In this document: one piece after another, positions 23,885 through 31,604 of the stretch
How the letters are laid out: each line of letters starts with the position of its first letter
How positions within the stretch are numbered: position 1 is the stretch's first letter
Origin: RGIG3009 sp964433065
Lineage (GTDB): Bacteria; Bacillota; Clostridia; Oscillospirales; Acutalibacteraceae
Length of the DNA: 36,383 nt
Assembly: GCA_964433065.1 (NCBI GenBank)
Contig: CAYSPZ010000007.1
Location: forward strand, 1 to 36,383
Direction: 5' to 3'
Program-made: the position numbers and the translations under genes
The notes under the pieces: model-generated
Seen by the model: the letters and a program-made list of their open reading frames with translations, nothing else
Databases searched by the model: none
What the model was told of the DNA's origin: nothing

Positions 23885-24808
23885 GTGGAAAATTTTTTAA
23901 CGGTAGCGCAGCAAGTGGTCGTATTGTTCTTGCTGATCGCCGTAGGGTTTATTTTAGCAAAAAAGAATATCATCACCGATAACGGCGCGAAGGTGTGCTC
24001 GGATATTGCGTTGTTTGTGGCAACACCGTGCGTCATCATCCGCTCGTTTTGCCGCGAGGTCAGCGGCGATCTGGTGATCGGTCTGTTACTCGCGATCGGC
24101 ACGTCGTTTGCCATTCACGGTATCGGCATCGCGGTAGCGCACCTGTGCTTCCGTAAAAACGACGACCGTCACCGCGTCTACCGTATGGCGGTGGTGTTTT
24201 CCAACGCGGGATTTATGGCGCTTCCGTTACAACAGGCGATCCTCGGTGACGACGGTGTGTTGTACGGTGCCGCATACGTGACGGTGTTCAACATTATGTT
24301 GTGGAGTTACGGGCAGATCCTGATGGACAAAAACACCACCTCGATCTCGGTCAAAAAAGTACTCATCAACCCCGGTACATTCGGGTTGATCGGCGGTCTG
24401 ATCGTACTGCTGACGGGAATTCAGTTACCCACCGTCCTGTCGGCACCCATCAACCATCTCGCCAACCTCAACACCCCGCTCCCGATGCTGTTTATCGGGT
24501 ACTACCTGTCGAAAGTGGACTTCAAAAAAGCGTTGCGCCGCGTGGAATACTTCGGTGTATCGGCGGTACGATTGATCGTGGTCCCCTGCCTGTCGGCGGT
24601 GATCCTGTACCTGTGCGGCGCGCCGACGGTGTTTTTGACCTCGATGGTCATTGCCGCAACCGCACCGGTGGCGGCATCAGTACCGATGTTTGCCACACGG
24701 TACGAACGGGATACCGAATCGGCGGTCAGTCTGGTGGCACTTTCCACCATTTTGTCGCTTATCACCATGCCCGTCTTGATCGCCCTCATACAAGCGATCT
24801 GCAAATAA
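23885..24808 (+). CDS. AEC family transporter (auxin efflux carrier-like)
   Basis: The 307-residue membrane protein begins with VVVLFLLIAVGFILAKKNIITDNGAK, the AEC start, and continues ATPCVIIRSF, VFSNAGFMALPLQQAILG (the conserved NxGF/P region) and the C-terminal APVAASVPMFATRYERD. About ten membrane segments fit the two-times-five plan. Bacterial members often carry malate or other organic acids; the substrate here is unknown. The start is GTG 23885, with GAGGG about 10 bases before. It ends the operon, with a terminator after. Confidence 0.88.
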   Translation: MENFLTVAQQVVVLFLLIAVGFILAKKNIITDNGAKVCSDIALFVATPCVIIRSFCREVSGDLVIGLLLAIGTSFAIHGIGIAVAHLCFRKNDDRHRVYRMAVVFSNAGFMALPLQQAILGDDGVLYGAAYVTVFNIMLWSYGQILMDKNTTSISVKKVLINPGTFGLIGGLIVLLTGIQLPTVLSAPINHLANLNTPLPMLFIGYYLSKVDFKKALRRVEYFGVSAVRLIVVPCLSAVILYLCGAPTVFLTSMVIAATAPVAASVPMFATRYERDTESAVSLVALSTILSLITMPVLIALIQAICK

Positions 24809-24848
24809 AAATACGCAAAAGGCTATTCTTCCTTGCGGAGGGCTGCCC

Positions 24849-24886
24849 AAAGCCGACGGTTTTCATCCGAAACCGTCGGCTTTTTT
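24849..24886 (+). terminator. Terminator after the AEC transporter
   Basis: AAAGCCGACGGTTT (24849-24862) pairs perfectly with 24870-24883 around a 7-base loop and runs into six Ts. It separates the oxidoreductase operon from the dcw cluster. Confidence 0.92.
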
Positions 24887-24947
24887 ATGTTCCGAAACAC
24901 CCGAAAATTTGGTAAGAAAATACTGTTTCTTTTTTTATATTAAGTAC

Positions 24948-24976
24948 TTGATTTTTTTATGAGATGGCGGTATAAT
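24948..24976 (+). promoter_or_regulatory. Promoter of mraZ and the dcw cluster
   Basis: TTGATT (24948-24953) and TATAAT (24971-24976) are 17 bases apart. Transcription would start near 24983, with a leader of about 87 bases. The MraZ repeats lie right after the -10. Confidence 0.78.
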
Positions 24977-24985
24977 ATAACCAAA

Positions 24986-25010
24986 TGGTGAACTGTGGTG
25001 CGAAGTGGGG
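24986..25010 (+). promoter_or_regulatory. MraZ operator: three TGGKG repeats with 10-base period
   Basis: TGGTG (24986-24990), TGGTG (24996-25000) and TGGGG (25006-25010) are spaced exactly 10 bases apart. MraZ of E. coli binds TGGGN repeats with 5-base spacers before its own gene. The position over the start site fits autorepression of the cluster. Confidence 0.78.
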
Positions 25011-25021
25011 AATTTCAACAC

Positions 25022-25040
25022 TTTCCACCGAGTTTTCCAC
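25022..25040 (+). repeat. TTTCCAC-N5-TTTCCAC pair in the mraZ leader
   Basis: TTTCCAC at 25022-25028 and 25034-25040 has the same 12-base period as the pair before mnmG. The second extends to TTTTCCACA (25033-25041), one base from the DnaA box and identical to the box at the putative origin. Confidence 0.55.
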
Positions 25041-25069
25041 AATCCATTTCGAAACGGAGGGAATGCAGG

Positions 25070-25489
25070 ATGTTATACGGTCAGTATATGCACAACATCG
25101 ATGCCAAAGGGCGTCTGTTCGTGCCCGCAAAGTTGCGCGAAAAACTGGGCGTTACCTTTATCGCCGCTGCGGTGATGGATCACTGTGTCTGCCTGTATTC
25201 CGCGGAGGAATGGGACAAGTTGCTTCAAAAACTGGCGGAATTGCCGATGACCAAAGCGCGTAAGTTGCAACGGTATCTGTCGGCAAACGCGGTGGACGCG
25301 CAGGTGGATACGCAAGGGCGCATCCTGCTTCCCAAACACCTGCTCGAATACGCGGGTCTTACGAAAGAAGCAATGGTGATCGGTGCCGGTAACCGCGCCG
25401 AGATCTGGAACCCCGATACGTATAAGGCGGATATGGGCGCGATGACCTCCGAAGAGGTCGAAGCGGAGTTCGCCGAACTCGGGTTCTGA
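25070..25489 (+). CDS. mraZ: Transcriptional regulator MraZ
   Basis: MraZ is a DNA-binding protein that represses the dcw cluster and its own gene in E. coli. The 139-residue protein has two AbrB-like halves with the DxxGR motif: DAKGR (11-15) and DTQGR (80-84). The start is MLYGQYMHNI at 25070, with GGAGGG about 8 bases before; an upstream in-frame GTG at 24995 would overlap the operator. Its stop is 1 base before the rsmH start. Its likely binding sites lie at 24986-25010. Confidence 0.96.
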   Translation: MLYGQYMHNIDAKGRLFVPAKLREKLGVTFIAAAVMDHCVCLYSAEEWDKLLQKLAELPMTKARKLQRYLSANAVDAQVDTQGRILLPKHLLEYAGLTKEAMVIGAGNRAEIWNPDTYKADMGAMTSEEVEAEFAELGF

Positions 25490-25490
25490 T

Positions 25491-26438
25491 ATGGAAAAAA
25501 ACACGACCGTGTACGGGTATCACCGTCCGGTATTACTGAACGAAACGCTTGATGCCTTGCACGTGTTGCCCGACGGTGTGTATCTGGACGGGACGGCAGG
25601 CGGCGGCGGACATTCCTTTGAGATCGCCTCCCGTTTAACGAACGGTCGGCTGATCGCCCTCGATCAAGACCCCGACGCGATCGCGCAGGCAGGCAAACGT
25701 CTTGCGGGGTTACCCGCAACGCTGGTTCGTCGGAATTTCCGACAGATGGATACGGCGCTCGACGAACTGGGGATCGACCGTGTGGACGGTATCTTGCTGG
25801 ACATCGGGGTATCCTCCCACCAGTTGGACGAACCCGAACGCGGGTTTTCGTACCACCACGACGCGCCGCTCGATATGCGGATGAGTCAGGAGGGGACGAC
25901 GGCGGCGGATCTGCTCGCAACGTTGTCCGAACAGGAACTTGCCGATATCTTCTTCCGATTCGGGGAAGAAAAATTTTCAAGAAAGATCGCCGCCGCGATC
26001 GTCAAGCGGCGCGAAACACAACCGCTCACCCGTACCGAGGAGTTAGCGGAATTGATAAAAATGAGCGTACCCGCCGCCGTGCGACGGGACGGACACCCTG
26101 CCAGACGGGTGTTTCAAGCACTCCGTATCGCGGTCAACGGCGAACTGGACTGCTTGTCCGACGCGTTGGACGTTGCGTTTGACCGCTTAAAGGTCGGTGG
26201 AAGACTGGCGATCATTACCTTCCACTCGCTCGAAGACCGTATGGTCAAACAACGGTTCGCGGCATTCTGCCAAGGATGCACCTGTCCACCGTCGTTTCCG
26301 GTCTGTGTGTGCGGAAATACACCCGCAGGACGGTTGGTGCTGAGAAAACCGGCCCAAGCGGTCGCCGAAGAACTGGAACAAAATCCGCGCAGCCGCAGTG
26401 CGAAACTGCGATGCATTGAAAAATTACACGATCGATAA
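25491..26438 (+). CDS. rsmH: 16S rRNA (cytosine1402-N4)-methyltransferase RsmH (MraW)
   Basis: RsmH methylates C1402 in the ribosomal decoding centre. The 315-residue protein has YHRPVLLNE (10-18), the SAM motif GTAGGGGHS (34-42), DIGVSSHQLD, FSYHHDAPLDMRM, the RVFQALRIAVN block and ITFHSLEDR. The ATG lies 1 base after the mraZ stop and no good SD precedes it, so translation is probably coupled to mraZ. ftsL follows after 18 bases. Confidence 0.97.
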   Translation: MEKNTTVYGYHRPVLLNETLDALHVLPDGVYLDGTAGGGGHSFEIASRLTNGRLIALDQDPDAIAQAGKRLAGLPATLVRRNFRQMDTALDELGIDRVDGILLDIGVSSHQLDEPERGFSYHHDAPLDMRMSQEGTTAADLLATLSEQELADIFFRFGEEKFSRKIAAAIVKRRETQPLTRTEELAELIKMSVPAAVRRDGHPARRVFQALRIAVNGELDCLSDALDVAFDRLKVGGRLAIITFHSLEDRMVKQRFAAFCQGCTCPPSFPVCVCGNTPAGRLVLRKPAQAVAEELEQNPRSRSAKLRCIEKLHDR

Positions 26439-26456
26439 CAGAAAGGGGAGAGCAAT

Positions 26457-26924
26457 ATGGTAAACTACGGATCCGAAGCGTATGATCTGTCGTTATTTGA
26501 ATCGAAAAAACCTGCCAAGATCACTCCCCTTCACGGTAAAAAGGCGACCAAGGCAGACAAACGACGCGCCCGTATTCAAAAATGGTTAAACGGTATCGCG
26601 ACGGTACTGGTATCCTGCGGTGTCCTGTTTGTCATTACGTTGATGATCGGCGGACAGATCCGTCTGACCGAGATCAACAGTTCCATCAACCGTCAGGAAG
26701 CGGCACTCAACGAAGCGATCAGCGAAACCAAACGGTTGGAAAGCGAACTCGCGGCGCAAACGTCGGCGCAGAGTGTGGAAGAATACGCGGAGAGCGTTGG
26801 CTTACGGCCGATGGAATCCGGTCAAATTGATTACATCACCGTGACTGTTCCCGAAAAAACGCCCGAACCCGAACAAGGTTTGTGGGCGACCATTTGGGGC
26901 GCCATTCAGGCGTGGATCTATTGA
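26457..26924 (+). CDS. ftsL: Cell division protein FtsL-like
   Basis: The 155-residue protein has a basic cytoplasmic N-terminus (1-44), one membrane segment (45-66) and a predicted coiled coil (70-101), the plan of FtsL. The C-terminal part (VEEYAESVGLRPMESGQIDYITV) is a typical FtsL/septum end with the GLRP-like motif. FtsL forms a trimer with FtsB/DivIC and DivIB and links to FtsW and the PBP. GAAAGGGGAG precedes the ATG. Sequence identity in this family is low, so the call rests on topology and position between rsmH and a class B PBP. Confidence 0.88.
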   Translation: MVNYGSEAYDLSLFESKKPAKITPLHGKKATKADKRRARIQKWLNGIATVLVSCGVLFVITLMIGGQIRLTEINSSINRQEAALNEAISETKRLESELAAQTSAQSVEEYAESVGLRPMESGQIDYITVTVPEKTPEPEQGLWATIWGAIQAWIY

Positions 26925-26947
26925 CGATAGCGGCAGAATGAGAATGA

Positions 26948-27057
26948 GCGAAGGTTCTATATGAAATGTCGAACGGCATACATATAAGAGAACCTCGCAG
27001 CGTTTGAGAGTTGGGATGTGATGTCTTAACTCTCTTTTTTTCCTAATTATGCGAGGT
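26948..27057 (+). promoter_or_regulatory. Structured leader before pbpB: SD-mimic hairpin, terminator and SD
   Basis: A long stem-loop (26948-26998) pairs GCGAAGGTTCT with AGAACCTCGC, with one bulge. Its 3' strand ACCTCGC (26992-26998) is also perfectly complementary to the pbpB SD region GCGAGGT (27051-27057). A terminator lies between. So the 3' strand can pair with the upstream copy or with the SD, but not both. A small frame MKCRTAYI (26961-26987) begins inside the stem, with AAGG before it. This is a switch-like arrangement; no known class is recognised. Confidence 0.5.
27006..27041 (+). terminator. Terminator inside the dcw cluster, upstream of pbpB
   Basis: GAGAGTT (27006-27012) pairs with AACTCTC (27028-27034) around a 15-base loop and is followed by seven Ts. 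The long loop makes it weaker than the other terminators here, so it may attenuate rather than stop transcription. Confidence 0.7.
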
Positions 27058-27064
27058 GAAAACG

Positions 27065-29311
27065 ATGTCGAACAACAACGAAAACAACTTTACCAGACCG
27101 ATGCGGGTACGCACCATCATCTTTGTGGTCGCGGTATTTTCCTGCTTCGCCGTTATGATCGGACAGTTGTTCCGTTATCAGGTGCTGGAAAACGATTTCT
27201 GGAAGAAAAAAGCGGTGTCGCAACAGTTGTCCGACATCGAAGTCCCCGCCGAACGCGGTAACATCTACGACGCGAATATGTCGGTGCTCGCGCTCACCCG
27301 CGAAGTGTATACCATCGTTATGGACCCCAGTAACATCAAACGAGAAGCCACCCGCCAGAAGATCGCGGACGAGGTGTCCGTGATGTTGGACGTTGACCGT
27401 GAAAAACTGTACGAACAGACCTGCGATACCACGTCGCAGTATAAAGTGGTCAAGACCAAGGTGGACAAATCGGTCGGCGACAGTTTCAAGGAATGGGCAA
27501 AACAAGAGAAACTCACTACCGTTTTCTACGTGGTCAACGACTACAAACGTGAATACCCGCTGAAAAACCTGTTGTCGTCGGTACTCGGTTTCGTGGGAAC
27601 CGATAACACGGCTCGTGAAGGACTGGAACTCAAATACGACGAGATCCTGTCGGGTGAACCGGGACGTATGGTGGTCACCCAAAACGAGAACGGCGACCGC
27701 CTTCCCACCAGTTTGCAGTTTGAATATACGGTCGATCCGCAAGACGGGTACAGTCTGGTACTCACCGCGGACCAATACATCCAACAGGTGGCGGAGAAAT
27801 ACCTCACCGACTCGCTCACCGAATTTAAAGCCACCAACCGCGGTTGCGCGATCGTAATGGACGTGCAAACGGGCGCCATTCTCGCAATGGCGGTCAAGGG
27901 TGACTATGACCCCAACAAGTATTTAGAGATCGGTGACCCCGACCTCGCGGCGCAGATCGCGTTGCTTTCGGGTGACGAACAGGCACAAGCACTGGTCGAA
28001 GCGCGGCTGGAACAGTACCGCAACAAAGCGCTCGACTTCTACGAACCGGGTTCGGTGTTCAAGACCTTTACCGCCGCAATGGGATTGGAAGAAGGCATCG
28101 TCAGTGAGAACGATATGTTCTACTGCGGCAGTTCGTTCACCATTGCCGACCGCACGATGGATTGCTGGATCGCTCCGCGCGGACACGGACAACAGACCTT
28201 CGTACAAGCGATCGCGAACTCCTGCAACCCGTCGTTTATGAAACTCAGTACCATGATCGGTACCAAACTGTTCTCCAAATACTATACCGGCTTCGGTTTT
28301 ACCGAAAAGACGGGTGTCGACCTGCTCGGTGAACAATCGGTATCGCCCAGTTTGTACCACGAGGCAAGTAAGATCACCCCCGTCGACGTGGCGACCTCGT
28401 CGATCGGACAGACGTTTAAAGTGACACCCCTTCAGATCATCACCGCGATGTGCGCGATCGCCAACGGCGGTAAACTGATGCAACCGTACATCGTGGATAA
28501 AGTGATCGACAGTGACGGCAACGTGGTCAGCAAGACCGAACCGACGGTGCGCCGTCAGGTGGTGTCAACCGATACGTCCCGCCGCGTCAGCGCGATGTTA
28601 GAGAATGCCGTCAGCAGCGGCTCGATCAAGAACGCGTACATTTCGGGATACCGCGTAGCGGGTAAGACGGGAACGTCCGAAAAGACCGAAACCAAATCGG
28701 AAGAAGACAACGACAAAAACGTCGAGATCATCGCGTCGTTCGGCGGATTTGCACCCGCCGACGACCCCAAAGTAGCGGTACTGGTGATGGTCGACGAACC
28801 GCAGTACCTGAAATCGGGCGGCGGTGTTGCGGCACCGACCGCGAAGAAGATCTTAAAAGACGTGTTACCGTATCTGGGTGTGGAACCCAACTATACCGCC
28901 GAAGAGATCGCAAGCCTTGATCGCAGTACCCCCAACGTGGTGGGCAAAACCACCTCCGAAGCGGCAACGGCGCTCAAAGCGGCAACCCTCACCTACCGCA
29001 TCGTCGGCAAGGGCAACACGGTGGTATCCCAGAACCCGAAGAGCGGCACCACCATTCCGAAAAGCGGCACGGTATGGCTGTATACCGACGCGTCGGAAGA
29101 AACGAGCGCGACGGTACCCAACTTTGTGGGACGTACGGTGGCGCAGGTGAACCAAGCCGCGAATACGGCGGGCATCAACGTGTTGATGTCGGGTATCAGT
29201 ACCGGCACGGGAACACCGACGGTGACCAAACAATCGGTGACGGCGGGTACCAAGGTGACCAAAGGTACCGTCATCACGGTGGAATTCGCCTATCCCGATA
29301 ACATTTACTAA
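27065..29311 (+). CDS. pbpB: Class B penicillin-binding protein with two PASTA domains (PBP2B/FtsI type)
   Basis: This 748-residue transpeptidase cross-links septal peptidoglycan. It has an N-terminal membrane anchor (17-35), a dimerisation domain starting ERGNIYDANM (63-72), and the transpeptidase motifs SVFK (330-333), SCN (386-388) and KTG (534-536). Two PASTA domains follow (about 622-676 and 682-744). The start is ATG 27065, with GAGG 8 bases before; the in-frame GTG at 27056 overlaps that SD. It is first of two tandem paralogues, the order of B. subtilis pbpB-spoVD. The leader before it may be regulatory. Confidence 0.92.
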   Translation: MSNNNENNFTRPMRVRTIIFVVAVFSCFAVMIGQLFRYQVLENDFWKKKAVSQQLSDIEVPAERGNIYDANMSVLALTREVYTIVMDPSNIKREATRQKIADEVSVMLDVDREKLYEQTCDTTSQYKVVKTKVDKSVGDSFKEWAKQEKLTTVFYVVNDYKREYPLKNLLSSVLGFVGTDNTAREGLELKYDEILSGEPGRMVVTQNENGDRLPTSLQFEYTVDPQDGYSLVLTADQYIQQVAEKYLTDSLTEFKATNRGCAIVMDVQTGAILAMAVKGDYDPNKYLEIGDPDLAAQIALLSGDEQAQALVEARLEQYRNKALDFYEPGSVFKTFTAAMGLEEGIVSENDMFYCGSSFTIADRTMDCWIAPRGHGQQTFVQAIANSCNPSFMKLSTMIGTKLFSKYYTGFGFTEKTGVDLLGEQSVSPSLYHEASKITPVDVATSSIGQTFKVTPLQIITAMCAIANGGKLMQPYIVDKVIDSDGNVVSKTEPTVRRQVVSTDTSRRVSAMLENAVSSGSIKNAYISGYRVAGKTGTSEKTETKSEEDNDKNVEIIASFGGFAPADDPKVAVLVMVDEPQYLKSGGGVAAPTAKKILKDVLPYLGVEPNYTAEEIASLDRSTPNVVGKTTSEAATALKAATLTYRIVGKGNTVVSQNPKSGTTIPKSGTVWLYTDASEETSATVPNFVGRTVAQVNQAANTAGINVLMSGISTGTGTPTVTKQSVTAGTKVTKGTVITVEFAYPDNIY

Positions 29312-29331
29312 TATGAGAAAGGTTCCTGTTT

Positions 29332-31599
29332 ATGAAGCGAATTCATCAACAGGACGTTTCAATGAACGCGACGGGTCGACCGTTTTGGCGGCGCAGCCTT
29401 TCGGTGTTGACGGCGATGGCGGTGTGTTATGCCGCCGTCGGCGGCAAATTGGCGGTGTTACAACTTGCCGAACACCAAACGTGGCAGACCCTCGCCGAGG
29501 AACAACAATTCAGTGACAGCATCGTATCGGACAAACGCGGCGCGATCGTGGATCGCAACGGGGTGGTGTTGGCGCAAAGTACCGCCGTTTTTACGGTGGT
29601 GATGGAGCCGGACGAGATCCCGAACGAAGAAACGCGGTTGCGTATCTGTAAAGAATTGTCCGAACTGTTGGACGTTTCTTACGATACCTTATATAAAAAG
29701 ACGGGCAAGACCTATTCGCGGTACGAAACGGTCAAAGCCAAGATCGACAGCGAACAATGTTACGCGGTTGCCGAGTGGGTGAAAGAGCGGGGCTATACCG
29801 CCATCTTCCGCATCCTGGGCGACTACAAACGCGAATATCCGCTCGGGAACACCCTCTCCTGTGTACTGGGATTCACGGGTACGGAGAACACGGGTCTTGA
29901 AGGTCTGGAAGCAAAATACAACTCGTTACTCGCGGGGAAAGCGGGACGCATCGTCACCACCAAAAACGGGTGGGGGGACGTGTTGCCCAACGACCTGCAA
30001 TACGAAACCGCCATCGAATCGGAGGAAGGTGCAGAGCTCACCTTGACGGTAGACGTCAACGTGCAGAAAACGGTGGAAAAACACCTTGACCGCGCGGTGG
30101 CGGAAACGGCGGCGGCAGGGCGCACCTGCGCCATCGTGATGGACGTGAAAACGGGACAGATCCTCGCGATGTCCACCCGTCCCGATTACGACCTCAACAA
30201 CCCGCGCGTACTCACCGATACCGACGTGAAAGCGCAGATCGCGCAGTTGGCGGGTGACGAACAGTCGGCGGCATTGCTGACCGCCCTGCAAAAACAGTGG
30301 AAAAACAAAGCCGTGTCGGAATTTTACGAACCCGGTTCGGTGTTTAAGATCTTTACCGTGTCGATGGCACTCAGTGAAAAATTGGTGTCGGAAAACTCGC
30401 ACTTTTTCTGTAACGGCACCTTTCAGATGTCGGGTGTACGCGCGATGAAATGCCACGTATACCCGCGCAGTCACGGCAACCAGACGTTGGCAGAGGCGAT
30501 CTCCCATTCCTGCAATCCCGCGTTTATGAAGATCGGGTCGCTGGTGGGAACGACGTTGTTTCCGCTCTACCACGAGCGGTTCGGGTTCACGTCGGTGACC
30601 GGTATCGATATGCTCGGCGAAGCGCGGGTCACCCCCTCGTTATATCACGCGGCATCCGCCATCACGGCGGTAGACGTCGCGACCTCTTCCATCGGACAGA
30701 CCTTTAAAGTCACCCCCATTCAAATGATCACGGGGGTCAGCGCAGTGGCAAACGGCGGTGTGCTGATGCAACCGTACGTCGTGTCCGCCGCGACCGCCGC
30801 AGACGGCACCGTCTTACTCAAACAGACCCCCACCGAAAAACGGCGGGTGATCACCGCCGATACCTCCTCCCGCGTCTGTGCGATGCTGGAAGGTGTGGTG
30901 GACGGCGGCGGTGCCAAAAATGCCTACGTCGCGGGATACCGCGTGGCGGGGAAGACGGGAACTTCCGAAAAGACCGACCAGAAAACCGTGTCGGCAAACG
31001 GCCGCAAAGGGGTCGTCGCCTCGTTTTGCGGGTTTGCACCCGCAGACGATCCGCAGGTTGCGGTGATGGTAATGATCGACGAACCGCAGACCGCCATTCG
31101 ATACGGCGGTACGTTGGCGGCACCCGTCGCGGCGCGCATCTTAGAAGAAGTACTGCCGTATTTAGGGATCGAAGCGGTCTATAAAGAAGAAGAGATAGAG
31201 GCGATGCGGCGCACCGTTCCGTCGGTGACCGACAAGACGGTGTCGCAGGCAACCGCTCTTTTGGAAAGTAAAAATTTACGGTACCGTATCGTCGGGAACG
31301 GGACACAGGTGACGGGTCAATCCCCCGCCGCCGACCAACCCATCCTGCGCGGCGGTACGGTGGTGTTATATACCGACGGTGAAACGTTGCAAACGGTGAC
31401 GGTACCGTCGGTGGTCGGTATGACGTTGCAGGATGCCAATCGCGCGTTGACCGAAGCGGGACTGAACGTGGCGATCGAGTCGTTCACACCGCCCGACGGA
31501 AAAACGGTTACCGAACGACAGGTCAAGGTGACGTCACAAAGTGTACCGAGCGGTGAACAACTGCCGCACGGTGCGGTTATTCAACTGGTAGTGGGGTGA
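29332..31599 (+). CDS. spoVD: Class B penicillin-binding protein with two PASTA domains (SpoVD-like paralogue)
   Basis: The 755-residue protein is a paralogue of the preceding PBP, with anchor at 22-45, dimerisation motif DKRGAIVDRNG (67-77), SVFK (336-339), SCN (393-395) and KTG (541-543). Two PASTA domains lie at about 629-682 and 688-754. The gene position matches spoVD, the sporulation cortex PBP, but SpoVD of B. subtilis has one PASTA domain, so the sporulation role is inferred only from order. The start is ATG 29332, with AAAGG 9 bases before. The end overlaps the upstream region of murE. Confidence 0.82.
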   Translation: MKRIHQQDVSMNATGRPFWRRSLSVLTAMAVCYAAVGGKLAVLQLAEHQTWQTLAEEQQFSDSIVSDKRGAIVDRNGVVLAQSTAVFTVVMEPDEIPNEETRLRICKELSELLDVSYDTLYKKTGKTYSRYETVKAKIDSEQCYAVAEWVKERGYTAIFRILGDYKREYPLGNTLSCVLGFTGTENTGLEGLEAKYNSLLAGKAGRIVTTKNGWGDVLPNDLQYETAIESEEGAELTLTVDVNVQKTVEKHLDRAVAETAAAGRTCAIVMDVKTGQILAMSTRPDYDLNNPRVLTDTDVKAQIAQLAGDEQSAALLTALQKQWKNKAVSEFYEPGSVFKIFTVSMALSEKLVSENSHFFCNGTFQMSGVRAMKCHVYPRSHGNQTLAEAISHSCNPAFMKIGSLVGTTLFPLYHERFGFTSVTGIDMLGEARVTPSLYHAASAITAVDVATSSIGQTFKVTPIQMITGVSAVANGGVLMQPYVVSAATAADGTVLLKQTPTEKRRVITADTSSRVCAMLEGVVDGGGAKNAYVAGYRVAGKTGTSEKTDQKTVSANGRKGVVASFCGFAPADDPQVAVMVMIDEPQTAIRYGGTLAAPVAARILEEVLPYLGIEAVYKEEEIEAMRRTVPSVTDKTVSQATALLESKNLRYRIVGNGTQVTGQSPAADQPILRGGTVVLYTDGETLQTVTVPSVVGMTLQDANRALTEAGLNVAIESFTPPDGKTVTERQVKVTSQSVPSGEQLPHGAVIQLVVG

Positions 31600-31604
31600 G
31601 AAAA

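Noticed and set aside
11500..25000. A defence, phage or mobile island in the accessory-looking stretch
   Set aside because: No integrase, transposase, terminal inverted repeats, CRISPR repeats or toxin-antitoxin pairs were seen; the genes are metabolic or membrane proteins with base use like their neighbours.
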